A stretch of DNA of 64,000 nt from Oleoguttula mirabilis (lineage: Eukaryota; Ascomycota; Dothideomycetes; Mycosphaerellales; Teratosphaeriaceae), in NCBI GenBank assembly GCA_035135055.1, contig JAVFHQ010000006.1, positions 124,001 through 188,000 of the forward strand, read 5' to 3'. Below are positions 42,007 to 54,583 of this stretch, one piece after another; position 1 is the first letter of the stretch; each line of letters opens with the position of its first letter. Made by a program: the position numbers and the translations under genes. Below the pieces are notes generated by a model. That model made no database searches. It saw nothing but the letters and a program-made list of their open reading frames with translations, and was not told the DNA's origin.

Positions 42007-43980
42007 TTACATCATCTGCTCTTGCATGCTGCCGGTCGGCTCCTGACCCTCCATCGTATCCTGGTTGGAGTACTTGACGTAAGTCAGGCCGAGTGGACGA
42101 CCGCCGTACTGGTAGCCCGTGAACTTGGCGATGGCAGTCTCCGCGTCCGGCTGCGAGCCGAACTCGACAACACCGGTGCCTGTGGAGCGACCATTCGCCT
42201 CGTACTTGATCTCGGCACGCTCGACCTTGCCGATGGTGGTGAAGAGCTCGATGAGGTCCTCATTGCTCGTGCTCCATGGCAGCTGGACAGTGTTAGCAAG
42301 GCGATCGTATGTGTTTGGAGCGTCCTGAACTTACGTTGCGGACGAAGATGACCGGGCTCGGGTCGTTGCCCGACGTGGCGTAGTCCGTGAACGGGTTCGG
42401 TGCTTGCGGAGCGTTGGGAACAGCAGCCGGAGCGGCGCCACCACCGTAACCACCAGCAGCGGCAGCCGGCGGACCTCCATAGCCACCCGCACCACCAGCG
42501 TAGCCACCACGACCACCACCAAAGCCGCCGCCGTATCCACCGCGACCTCCACCGAATCCACCTTGTTGGCCAAATCCACCGCCTCGGCCACCACCAAAGC
42601 CACCCTGCTGGAAGCCGCCGCGGGCACCGAAGCCACCTCCGAAGCCACCACGACCGCCAAAGCCAGGGCCTGCGCCAGCGGCAGCGTAGCGGTCCTCGCG
42701 AACCTCGAGGATGCGGCCTTGCCAATCGTAGCCGTTGAACTGCTGGATCGCGTTCTGCGCGTCGTCGGGGTTATCGAAGGCGACGACGCCGGAGCCCTTA
42801 GGACGGCCGTCTTGCCCCAGGTGCACATCGGCGCGGAGAATCTGACCGGTCATCACTGTTGCTTGTCAGCGAGCGGTTCGCTTTCTTAGATGCGAGATGA
42901 ATGCGGAGCTTACCAGCTTGGCGGAACAGGTCCTTCAGATCCTGCCAGCCGACCTGGAATGGAAGCTGCGACGTTGTCAGTGAGGCTCAGTGAGTGCTGA
43001 TGAGAGTGACAAACGTTGGACACGAAGATCTGGCGTCCACCACCACCACCGCCACCACCACCTTGCATCCCCATGCCGCCTCCCATCTGGCCACCGCCAA
43101 AGCCACCGTTGAAGCCGCCACGACCGCCTGCATAGCCGCCACCCATGCCACCACGGGCTGGAGCAGCCAAGCGTGGCTCGGTCTCGCGGTCCTGTATGTG
43201 GATGTCAGCTACATTCTGAATGTGGGGTAATTAGCAGCTCACCTCGCGGACGTAGACGAGGCGACCCATCAGGTTCTGGTTGCTGAGGGTGTTGATCGCC
43301 TCTTGAGCTTGGTCGCGTGTGGCATACTCTACAATTCTGTGATGAAGTCAGTGGGCTGCATGGAGATTGAGGGTGGTAGATGAAAACGTACCCGCATCCC
43401 TATAACACGGACAAGACGTCCTAACCGTTAACCACTGGACCAAAAACCAACCAAGGAAAGCCGGGACCAGCCATGACACTCGCTAACCTTTGACATTCCG
43501 TTCGGGAGCTCAAGCACGTCCGCGTAGAGGACCTCGCCGGCTGCGAGCCAACGTCAGTTTCACGTGATGTTTTTGGTATGATGTGCCAGGAGACGTACCT
43601 TTGCGCATGAAGTCTTTCAGGTGGTGCCACTTGACATCGTAGCTCAAGTTACCGACGTAGACGCGGCGGTCTTGCTGCGAGGAATCGCGGACTGCCTGCA
43701 TCATCTGCTCTTTGTCTTGGGCCCGATCCTCAACTGAGCGCGCGGATGCCGGGGCGGCGCCTCTGTTGTCGTAGGTGGTAGGGTATCTACCGGAGTCGTG
43801 GTTGCCGTTCGTGGGCGTGCGCTCCCTGCGGTCACTACGGTCGCTACGCCTGTAGTTGTCACGGTTGTCACGGCTGTCGCGGTTGTCGCGGTTGTCGCGG
43901 CTTGGGGAACGGCTTCGGTCGCGCTCGTCGTCGTAGCGGCGACGCGGTGGGCTGCGGCTTGGGCTGCGGCGCTGTGTCAT
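42007..43980 (-). CDS. Three-RRM RNA-binding protein (GBP2/HRB1 type)
   Basis: Eight exons: 43599-43980, 43488-43540, 43392-43399 (8-nt microexon), 43243-43336, 43015-43191, 42914-42965, 42335-42855 and 42007-42282, all in phase, 520 residues. An RS/DR-rich N-terminus (about 1-75) precedes RRM1 with RVYVGNLSYDVKW and KGCGIVEYA. RRM2 has QIFVSNLPFQVGW and SGVVAFDNPDDA. A Gly-rich linker (GGFGGGRGGYGGG, likely Arg-methylated) leads to RRM3 with VIFVRNLPWSTSN and TGVVEFGS. This is the layout of yeast Gbp2/Hrb1, which load on mRNA and link THO/TREX to export. The ATG is at 43980. Confidence 0.88.
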
Positions 43981-44229
43981 TGTGTCAGTTCTCGTACCGA
44001 TCAATAATGTTTAAGCAGCTGCATTGCCCTCCAGCGTACCGGCTCCTGCTTGATGGGCCTGAGCCAGGGGGCGGCTCCGAACTGGGCGTGTCCTGCCATC
44101 CTGGTTGTTGTTGTTTGTTGTAAGAGCAAGCCCGCTCGGCGGAGTTTTAGCCAGCGTTTGCCAAGACCGTGCGGCCCATGCTCCTTCGGAGCATGAAGCG
44201 GACAGCTTCATATTGGGAGCTGTAGCAAC

Positions 44230-45480
44230 GGCGAGCTCTTAAGCTCGCATATAGCACGGCAGTAGGTCACCGCCTGCTGCAAAGCCAGGGAATGGCACAG
44301 TCGCCAGCACCCCTTGGGGCCAGTAAGGCTTCCACGGCATGTTGGCGGAAACTGACAGCAGAGGCCTCATACAGCAGCGACGGCAAGACCTTGAGCTCCC
44401 GTAAAGCACGGCAGTAGGTCATTGCTGGCCGCAAAGCCAGGGGATGGTACAGTCGCCAGCACCCCTTGGGCGCCGGCAAGGCTTCTACGGCATCTTGGCG
44501 GAAACTGACAGCAGATGCCTCATACCACCGCGACAGCGAGGACTCGAGCTCACGTAAAGCATGGCAGTAGGCCACGGCTCGCTGCAAAGCCAGGGGATGG
44601 CAAAGTCGCAGCACACCTTGCGCGCCGGCAAGACTTCTACGGCATGATGGCAGAGGCTGACAGTAGATGCCTAGTACCACCGCGACAGCGAGCATTCGAG
44701 CGCATGCAGAGCACGGCAGTAGGCCGCTGCTTGCTGCCAAACTAGGGGATGGCATGGGAGCCAGCACCCCTTGCGCGCCAGCCAGGCTTCTACGCATGAT
44801 GGCGGAGACTGACAGCAAACGCCTCATACCGCAGCGACAGCGAGGACTCGAACTCATGTAAAGCTCGGCAGTATGTTTCTGCTTACTGCCCATGTTAGGG
44901 ATCACATCGTCGCCAGCACCACCTGCGCCCCGGCAAGGCTCATCCAACTGGCGGGCATCCACTGGCCGCAGACGGTCCATGTCATAGCGATAGCGACAGC
45001 GACAGCAGATGCGGAGCGCACGTATGACTCGGTATTCGATCTCGATTGTCTGTGCAGCCAGGAGATGGATATTGCGCCGGCATCACTTGCGCTCCAGCAA
45101 GGCCCGCAGACCCTAGCGGCGACAACGGGCAGCAGGCGGCTCATCTCGTAGCGACGGCGAGGTGTAGGCTCACGTACATCCCGACGATCAACGTCTGCTC
45201 GCTGGATCGGCAGGAGATGGACAAGAGATGGACATTGTTGGTGGGATAGCTTGCACGCTAGCAAGGCAGCAAGCCAGAGTGATGAGCAGACACGACAGCC
45301 AACAAGCGCTCGGAGCCGTAGCGATGGCGGCGTTCGAGCTCGCATACAGTTCCGCCACTGTCGATGGTGGTTGCGTAGCAAGGAGATGGACATCGTAGCC
45401 GGCATCCATGGCACCCGAGCAAGCCGGCATCTACAACCAGCACAGGCGTGACGAGATGCGGCACTCGCCCCGACAGCGTC
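44230..45480. repeat. Degenerate tandem satellite, about 152-bp unit, at least eight copies
   Basis: The motif GGGATGG/GGAGATGG recurs at about 44288, 44441, 44594, 44746, 44898, 45062, 45214 and 45383, spacings about 152-153 with two longer ones. Flanking text (GCAGTAGGYC, CGCCAGCACC, TGACAGCAGATGCCTCATAC) recurs in step. Copies diverge toward the right. Long open frames on the minus strand here are by-products of the repeat and match no family. Confidence 0.85.
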
Positions 45481-48400
45481 ATCTGCGGCGCTCACCCATT
45501 TCCATCCAGCAGCGATAGGACGCGAAAGAATTTGGAGATAGTGCAGTGGTGATCTCGAGGCTAGGCGAGCCAGCCACGGCTTCGAGGCGGGCAAGAATCG
45601 GAACGCGAGCATTTCTTCCGCGGCGGCACGGGCGATGCGTGTGCCTGCGCTGTGCCACCCAGTAGCCGTAAGAACATGCAGAGGCCCAGAAAACCACAGT
45701 GATCATACAAGGTCAGGCACGTCGCAGGCGGGACGAGTCAAAGCTGCCCCTCGCCAACCAGCAGTCGCAGTGATATGCAGTAACCAGCCCGATGCTGGGA
45801 GCGCCGATTGGGACGTCGAGGCGGACGTGAGGCGGTTGACGAGCCTACTGGCGCGGTGGCATGATCAACATGCGGCAGCCGGAAACTGCGGACATTGAAG
45901 AGCTTGGAGATACTGTGCCCATACAGGCGCACCGACCGCGTGCGCAATGTGCAGAACATTAGGCCTGGGAGTCTTCTGTTCGCGACAACGGCGACCGGCC
46001 ATGCCTGTGACAAGCCAAGTGTGCGCAGCGCTTTGGGATGCTGCATTAGTCTTGAAAGAGCGCGCGCGGTCGACTGCGACGTCAGGACAGACAAGATGAG
46101 ACGTGGCCTGCGACCTTTCCTTCCGCGACGACGTCGATGGGCAATGCCTGCCCATCGCCGCCAGTATCGGTCGAGCGCAGGCTAGCTTCGAGAGGCACTA
46201 GAGACCACCAAGCCAAGCACACAAATTCGCGGCTATAACAGTGCGCGAAGGCGAGAGTGGAACCTCCTTGCCGAGCCACGCGTCCACAGGTCTGCCTCAG
46301 CATTGCCATCCAGCCTAGGCAGGTGACTGAGGAGGCCGGCTGCGGTCATGTTTGCTGCAACGAAAGACGGACAAAGATAAGCCACCCTCAAAGTGCCCGC
46401 TCAGCGCGATTGCCAACTGTCGACCACTATCATCTCCGGAGGAGCCAGACTTGGTTCGAGTTGAGACCACAGCGTGGTGTGGATCATCAGGACCCGCTTG
46501 CAGGCCACACTTGGTCGTTAGAGCAGCAGAATGGACCTGGATAGGCTGCAGGCTGCTTCTCGTAACGGTCAAATGCTGTGGTAGCTGCGGGGACCTGCAC
46601 GTCTTGCTGCGTGGCTCACCGCTGAGAAGCGAAGATAGCTGATCGCCAACGCCAACGCCAGACTGTCGACAGCGAGCAGCATGGAAGCTTCGTCTCCTGG
46701 GAAGTTGGATTGTCCTTGCAACGCAGACGAGCGGACAGCCTCCGTGTAATTGATTGCGGTTTCGCACGAACTGCCGAGCTTCTCTCAATCCTGGATCTAA
46801 TCAGGGTGCTGCTTAGAACTGGACCGCTCGGCGGCGTTGAAGCGACAGCTTCGTAGTCACGGATACTCAGCAGAAGCCTTGACGTGCTTCTAGGAGCAGG
46901 AGCGTATGCGATGCGCGGCGCCACAAACTTCGAAATTTGTTCTGCGAGGGAGAGCTTGTATCGAGCAGTGACCACGATCGACGCAGCGGTTGTTGCGTAG
47001 AGTTGGTGCTTTGACGAGCGCTGGCTTGCTAGCCGCTGCGCGGCAGGCAGACGCATGCCGTACAACACGCCATATCGTGCACGATAGATTGTCCAAAGCT
47101 CTAGGGCCACCATCTTTACACCAACAAGAGCTCCACTCTTAGCACGGTGGCGAACTTCGTTGCTGGTAGGCAAGATTGCTGCAGTGGCAGTGCAAGCAGA
47201 CAGAGACGAGTCTGCATCAGATCTCTGTGATGTGACAAGCTCGGACGCCACTTCACCGAATCTCCGCTGCAAATCGAACAGGTCGGCAGTTGGTGATCAT
47301 GTGTCTTGCCGACAGGACATGAGCATATAGCACTTGGCGTGCATGGCTATCTTGTCGAAAGGTGTACGGTCGCCAGCCTGATGCCACACGAGGGGCGCTG
47401 ACGGCCTAGAGCCAGATGTTCGTTCAAGGCTTGGAGTCGACCTCGAAGCTGACTGCTCGTGTATGAGCCTCGAGCACGCCAACCACCGCAGCACTCCAGT
47501 GACTAGCTCGGTCGGATCGTACACAAGTACGGGCGATACGTTGCCACGAAGCGAGGATAACGTCCTCGGGCGTGTTGTGAGCGTCGACCATATCTCGCCG
47601 AGCCACCATAGGCGCGCCTATAAGCACCGCTGTCTGGGCATCGTGCTGCTGAATGGTGCGACTGTTGCTGGCTCATGCAGGATGCATAGCATCGCCTGCC
47701 AGGCATTGCCGGCGTTGCGCAAGCGCACGTGTCGCATGTTATATACCCATATATACTCCGCCAGAGGTCTTTCTCTGCCAGAAGACATCATGACAGTATA
47801 TACTTCTTTCTTTCTTCTCCTTTCCAGTATCCTCGGCGTGTCCGGATCCAGGCTGGCGAGTACACCTCCCTCGGTGTACAATCCTGTGCTTGTCCTAGTT
47901 CGGCCTTGGTCGTCCTGGTATATGCGCACTCTTGGTACGCTAGAGGGCTTCTCTTACGCTGCAATGTCAGGGAAGGGGGTCAGTACTTACATCGTCGCGA
48001 TCACGCGATGGGCGGTAGTTGTCGTCTGCTTGATGGTGTGTCAGTACTCGCAGCTGTCCAAGCAAAGTATGCACGAGTGGTGAAGAAGCCCGAGTCTTGT
48101 CAAGGACGGTAGTAGCAAGCAGCGCTCTTGCCCGATTGCCAGCCAAAGCAGGTGTACGATAACGAGGCTTGGCACGTGAGGTTGGAAGGAGAGGATCGCG
48201 CTTACCCATCTTAGAAAGCAGGTCGAGATGAGGTGCAGGTGGGTGAGGGCGTAGGTGTGATTCCGAGCAGCCTCAGGCGACAGGGGTAGTGTCTGCGTCT
48301 ACACGTAAGTCGGCGGTCAAAAGCGATATGGTGCTGCGCAAATCGGGGCGCGCAAGCGGGGCCTGCAGCGCGCGCGGTCATGTGAGAAAGAGCAGCAGAG

Positions 48401-51400
48401 CACAGCGAGGTGCATAGGCACATGAGTGCGTCAGCGCCAGCTCCTTCTCAGAGTGGCCCGGCGCGCGATTGCCTGCAGCGCCGCAGCGGTGCGGTCTGCC
48501 TCTCCAACTGCCTAGCTGTATGCCTGCCCTGCGCCAGCTCCGCTCTCCCTGATGACGACGGTGGGCCCGCTGCAAGGCTGCGACGCCAGAGCTGCCGCGC
48601 TGCAAGAGCATTCGGCAGCTCTTGGTGCTGTGCCAGATGCGCTGCTAGCCCGGCATGCACGCTCTGCCTGCATCATCTGCGCCGCGCCCCCGTGGACGCG
48701 TCTCAACGGGACTTCACTTACAGCACGTGATCTGCCCTTCTCTTCCTCTGAGCCCAGCCGATATAGGCAGGTTGTCGAGGGGTGGCGAGTGGTGACTGCC
48801 GAAAGTCTGCTCGAGTCGCTTGCGGGCTGCCGGAAGGTGAGGGTTGGTGGACCGCGTTCGCAGTTGGCGAAGTGAAGGGACTTTCCCGATGCGCCAATGA
48901 GGAGTGGCAGAGCGCCGGCCGCACGTTAATGAGAGTGGGTCGGGGGTATGCAACTGCAGGCAAAGGCGCGCAGATAGCAGGTGGGCAAGGTTAAGGTTGG
49001 TGAGACGTTGTGTGGCTGTTGGCCGCAAAGCATCAAAGCGGACATGGATGCCAAGCCAAGCCCCAAGGCAGCGCGCCTTCGAAGACGCAACATGCCCAAT
49101 CTGCCATTCGATTGGCTCGCGCTACAGTTGAATACATCTCGCTAAGGCTATACAACAGCTCATACATGCTAATACGCATCTTACGGACTGGAGGCCCAAC
49201 GCTGTCCCACGGTCTCACCGCTGCAGCGACCTCTCGTTGCGGGTCTGTCGGCGTCATATATGCCCAGCAGAGTTGCCGCGTCTCGCCACCATCCAACTTC
49301 CAAGGCGAGAGCCCAGTTTTGCCTCTCCCAAGTATCCCGCGGGTGAGCCTCGACCGCCCAATCCACAATCAACAGGAGCCGATGGTGCCGATGCAGCCTG
49401 CATGCTCGTGGTCTTGGGTGGTCACGAATACGACGGTTGCCGCATGAGTACCTCTCTAGCGTGCATATACCGCCCACCCAAGCCTCCCCTTCTGGCCCCA
49501 AAAGTCTCACCTCTGCCTGCTTCCGCCTCTCGTGTCGAAGGAAATCGGTTATCATTAAATCAGCATGATAAGGATGGCGCAACGACTGCTAGTGAAGACG
49601 CGCGATCGCGAATCCGAGTAGGCCACTCGATTTTGCTTATCCCTAGATCTCGCTCGGTAACTCGTAAGGTAGATGGAGGACATTGGAGGTATGATCGAAA
49701 ACGTTCCGAGCCGACGGCTGACACCTAATCGAGTCTCAAACCACTCACAGCCAACAGATGCCATTTCGTCGATCACGCCACTAACAAGATGCTCTCAGGC
49801 TCAGCGGTCACCGCAAAGCGGCAAATGCTACAGCAGGTAGCGGCAAGAATAAAGGTAGGCCCATATGGATGATTTGGTCACCAACGTGCCCACTTGCAGA
49901 TACCTACCGTCCGCCTGGCGCAGGCCACTCCGGCGCTACCAGGTCTTCTCATGACGGAAGTCTCGCCGTGAAAAGCAGCCCAGGATCAGATAAAGCGCCA
50001 GGGTCTTCCCTGCTACAACATGCTGGGTGGGAGGAGCAAGACGCTGCAGGCAGGTTATTGCATTCTACGTTCCGGGCGAGTACCTCAGTACAGTACATAT
50101 CAAGGCAAAGCGGTTGTTCCGGAGCTTAGGGTGCAACCACGCCAGACGCTACTAGCAGGCACTCCTACTACCATTGTACCGACTTACCAAGTAGACTCGC
50201 AGCGGCAGCATTCCCTCCCTCCCGCTCTCCCCGGAGGTTTAGCCAGGTGTTCGGCCTCACGCTACTGGGACCGCCATGCACACAACTCTACCTCCTGTGT
50301 GTTGGTGTGGCCGTCATGTGCATGTGACACCGAGTAAATCCCCGTTGATATGCCGAGCGCGGTGGATATAAAAGTAGCAGCATACTGCAAGCAGATAAGC
50401 CTGCATTGAATGTCTTCCTACGCTACAGCGGGATAACACGATACCGAATGCCGACACGGAAGACCGCAATGCCCGTCGGGTACGTACTCAAGCCTGGCAG
50501 AGACGCCGGCCGTGCATCCATCGTGGCATCGTGGCAGTGCCGCAGGGGGCCCTGGCGACAGGCCGGATGAGTGGGTCTAGTGTGGAAGCCACCGTGTCAC
50601 TGGCACAGACTCCGCAGCACGGTGTCGCGTGTATATTAATGCGATGGTTACAAAGCGAACGCGGGAGCAGCGAATGCGACTGGACTGGAAGCGGACTGTC
50701 GCCCAATGCCCAGGCTAGGCGGGACGCCTTTGGATGGACGGCCCAAGTCATCGAGCTGATCTCTTGCGATACCATGTAACTCTTGTGAAGAGTCTCACCT
50801 TGTATTACTGACATACTGCGATTGAAACCGTACTTCGAATTTTCCACAGGCCGTGACAAGTTCGTAGGCGACTGTGAGAACATTTTGAGCCACGGTAGTT
50901 CTGGCGTCCTCATCGTCTCCGTCAATATTCGGCACCGATAGACGTAACGACCGGCCACAATGGCGGCAGCCGCATGCTCGGCTCCCAAGAGATGGGCGAG
51001 TCGATGGCTCGAAGCTGACAACAGGTAGCCAAGCACGCGCACAGTGCCTAGAAGCTTGTTTCCAAGGTCACAGCCCGATGTGATAAGTCTCAGCGACCAG
51101 CGCAAGCTCAGAAGCGGCCCACGACGGAGGCCGAATCCATCTAATCACGCTTCTACGCCCAACGAGGTGAGGTATGGTATGAGCTCGGTCGCTGCTACAG
51201 TCTGACCGCCACGCGTTATGAAGGAGGTCACATAGTCAATGTCGACGACGAAGACGCCCGATCTCCTCGCACGACATCAAACGATTGCATTGTCGACATT
51301 CACGCTACCGCTGCAATGTGTTCTTAGGGCGACGATCGAGCGAGAGCAGCACGCACTAGCACAGTGGCCATGCGGTAGCGGAAAAGGGTCGACAAGAGAC

Positions 51401-52702
51401 GAGAGGACGCGGCGAACGAGTGACCATGCTGAAGGACTGAGTTTGCCAGAGGTCTCTCTGATGCTCGGGGAAGTTGACGGCGATACGAGGTTCAGAGACA
51501 ATGGACAGTGCGCGAAAGAGTGACAGGACGTGGTTGCAAAGGTGTAGCTATACGCGTCTTTGTTCCTGCTATCTCATCATAACATCAAAGCTCCGGCCTC
51601 GGGACATGCGACCGCCACTCAAGAGAACATCGGCCGACAAGAGCACTCTGGCAAGGCGGTGGAAGAGCCTACATCATGCAGATCATGGGAAGAGCATCGG
51701 ACCCCGTAGAAGACTCTCTACAGTCGGACAATAGGCCGGTCACTGTACACAGCTCGAGGTTTGACGACGCTGCATTGCAGTGTGAAATGGCGTTCAGGGA
51801 CGAAATACTGATGGCAGTCAAGACTTAGTCCTGCTGCACGACCGCTGGTGCTTGCTAAGAGGGTAGATATGCTGCGCCACGAACTAATGGGCAGCCCATA
51901 GACACCCAGCTCCGAACAGTCTACTCGTCGAAGCACTCGGACCCATTCGCGGACCGTGGATTTAACAGCAGCGGGCAGAGATGAGATGGCTGAGCGAGTG
52001 CATGCATCCGCGTCCACCACTATAGGCTTGCACTCGTCTCAAGTTGCCTGGGCGCATGAAGAGGGCACCTACACGGATCCAGTGCCGACACCCCTGACAA
52101 AGAGTTGGCCCATGAGGCCCCGGTGCGTATGGTGGTGGAGCGATGGTAGCCTTCGCTGGCAAAGCAGTATTGCCCGTCGGCCTGTGTACCAGTGCAGGAG
52201 AGTCCAACTTCCTGTGTAGCGTTGACAGAATATTCGACCGCCCATTTCACCTGTAGAAAGCCTAGCCTGTGTAGTGTGTTGGAAAGGCATGCCTTGTCTG
52301 ATTGCTCGAGGTGTTAACTACCAAGTCAGCTACTCTGAGGTGCTCACGCCATCACCGTAGCCGGTGAAGAGGAATGTGTCGATCAGTGATGCACGGACTG
52401 AGACATAGCTCACTATCTGATCAGCCTTCACCTTGATGGACGTGTAGTTTCCCACTCTGGTCCGAGCGTCGGCCGGAACTGAAGGCACGGGCCTTGCCGT
52501 ATCGCGCGTCAGCCTTAGGAGCCTCACGCGAGTCACGCCGATCACCTTGTCCGCAGACGGAGCTTCGGCGTGTGTACTGCGATCATCCGGCTGGAACGAG
52601 TTACAACACCAGCATCCAAACATACACTGCCATCCGAATCACCCAATACCCGACTAGTCAGCTTTCACAGGACACTACGACCACTACCGAAGCACCGCCA
52701 CC
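45481..52702. other. Gene-poor island, 7.2 kb
   Basis: No reading frame in this stretch shows a known domain. The longest, 206 codons at 47463-48083 on the plus strand and 205 on the minus strand at 50488-51105, look unconserved. A TATA-like GATATAAAAGTAG lies at 50365. The segment from about 48200 to 48900 is GC-rich, and single-base runs are rare. I see no transposase, integrase or reverse transcriptase motif, and no rRNA or confident tRNA. It may be old decayed sequence or a structural region. Confidence 0.6.
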
Positions 52703-53598
52703 ATGGCCGACAACGAAGTCAAACAGCTCATCTCCCACCTCGACACCCTCAAGCCCTCCACCCTCACCCAAGCGCCCCAACTCCTCTCGCGCGCCAAGCT
52801 CGCCCTCCTCAAGCTCCACGCCCTCGTCCCCGGCGCGCAGACATCGCCACAACACCTCCTCCTTGCCGCCACCGTGCTCGAATACGGCGCGCTCATCAGC
52901 ATCCGGCTCAAGGACACCGACGCCTTCACGCGCTACTACCAGCAACTGCAGCCCTTCTACTCCCTCCCGGCCGAGCGGTGGAACAGCCGAGTGGGCAAGC
53001 CGAGCAACCAGAGCAAAGTCACGGGACTGTACTTGCTGCTGTTGCTGAGTGTGGGTGACTATGCCGGCTTCCACACGGTGCTGGAGGGGCTGGAGATGAG
53101 CGCAGGGAAGGAGCAGATGGAGAAGGACCAGTTCATACAGTACCCGGTCCGGCTGGAGCAGGCGTTGATGGAGGGCAGCTACGACAAGGTGTGGGGCGAG
53201 ACCAAGGGCGAGCGGGTGCCGAGCGAGGAGTTTGGCGTCTTCTCTGAGGTACGTCCACAGCCATAGCTACACTCGCACTCTGACTATCGCCATGTGCGTA
53301 AGCTAACACTGTCTGCTAGGTCCTCATCACCACCATTCGCTCCGAAATCGCCTCATGCTCCGAGCGCGCCTACCCCTCCCTGCCCATCTCCAACGCCAAG
53401 AACCTCCTCTTCCTCGACTCCGAAGGCGCCGTGGTGCAGTTCGCGCAGTCGCGGGGCTGGGTGGCCAAGGACGGGCGGATCTACTTCCCGCAGCAGGAGG
53501 AGGAGATGCTGGCGGCGGAGAAGGATGTCATGAGCAGTAGCGGCATGGTCATTGAGAACACGCTGGGCTATGCGCGGAAGCTGGAGACGATTGTGTAA
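52703..53598 (+). CDS. RPN12: 26S proteasome regulatory subunit RPN12
   Basis: Two exons, 52703-53248 and 53320-53598, phase 0, 274 residues. The ATG sits in a strong initiation context, CCGCCACCATGG. The protein is a helical CSN8/PSMD8 type lid subunit: YYQQLQPFY and YLLLLLSVGDYAGFHTVLEGLE form the helical repeats, and DQFIQYPVRLEQALMEGSYDKVW leads into the PCI-like end. The second exon has ITTIRSEIASCSERAYPSLPISNAKNLLFLDSEG, WVAKDGRIYFP. RPN12 completes the regulatory lid. The match in length and motif order is good. Confidence 0.93.
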
Positions 53599-54583
53599 GA
53601 AGTAGAAGTATCATTGGCGAGGCATGCATAGACGTGTACGATTACTTAGTAAGATGGAGTGGATGGCCGAGCAAAGCGCGCTCAGCCATGAGGTGCGCAT
53701 CGTGCTTTCGAACCATGTCCGCTCTTGCTCTGCGTATCATGGGTACAGCGCGGTGTGCAGATCATCTCGCCATCTTGGTGATACCGCTGCAGAAATCCAG
53801 CGATCCATTTCACTGCTTCTCTGGTACGTCCACGCGGTAGCTTCAAGCCGTTCTTTAGCCCTCGACTTGATGGCCACTCTACTACGTCTCCACCCACTTC
53901 GCACTCACACTCTCTCCGAACGCAGGTCCGCAGAGCACTGCACAACCATCAGGGACGAGAGGAAGACCGCGGTCACGCTCTCGCCCTCGCGCTTCCTGTG
54001 CCAATTGCTGTCTACCTGCGTTGGCGGCTCGAAGCTCATAGTGTTCGGGTTCGGCGAGGCACTAGGTAGTGCTGGTGGACCATGATTCTTGTCTCAATTG
54101 GGAAGGCTATATCTAACAAAGGATTCTCGACTCCAAGGTGGCAGGGCCCGGATTCGAGTACCTCCACTACTTGGAGCGTGCGCTGGCATGCTATGTCATC
54201 CGCGATATCTGCGCACTGTGTGAGCAGTCTTGCTGGATGCAACAATCTGCGGCTCTGCTTGGCAATAGTTGAGCAAACATCTGATGCTTTGGGGAAACCC
54301 CGAGCACGGCTTGGAGAGAGCGAGCGCATGGGTGGCGAACGCCGGCCTGGCGAGACGGGACATAACGAGAAGCACGGCGACGCGACACAAGTGAAACAGC
54401 GCCCGAGAATCCGCTTTGCGTCGTAGTGTCAAATGCATACGATAACAATATACTTAGCGTACAATCCGTGCCTTTCATGGGTATCATCCGATTGCTTCCA
54501 GAACTCCAACGCCGTAACTAAATAGCAACAACAGCTTTCGCCCATTATCAAATATGCTCAGAGCCCCAAAAGGATACTAGCCC
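53599..54583. other. Intergenic, convergent RPN12/DUF6594 3' ends
   Basis: About 1 kb with no convincing gene. Small frames on both strands lack family resemblance. Confidence 0.45.

Noticed and set aside
42331..42889. Alternative-frame ORFs over the Gly-rich linker of the GBP2-type gene, both strands
   Set aside because: Products of GGN/CCN codon runs. The RRM reading frame is the supported one.
44836..44850. T-loop-like GAGTTCGAGTCC (minus strand) as a tRNA B-box
   Set aside because: The flanks do not pair as a T-stem, and the motif is part of a satellite unit whose other copies lack it.
44230..45480. CRISPR array
   Set aside because: Units are contiguous, ~152 bp and diverged, without spacers. 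The genome is eukaryotic.
44267..45612. Long minus-strand open frames (about 237 and 236 codons) in the satellite region
   Set aside because: They follow the ~152-bp repeat and show Cys/Arg/Leu-rich composition with no family resemblance. Units 153 bp long keep frame by chance.
46616..47272. 218-codon minus-strand frame
   Set aside because: No recognisable motif, no plausible splice partners, unremarkable composition.
50488..51105. 205-codon minus-strand frame in the island
   Set aside because: No domain, no conserved motif, and the region lacks other gene signals.
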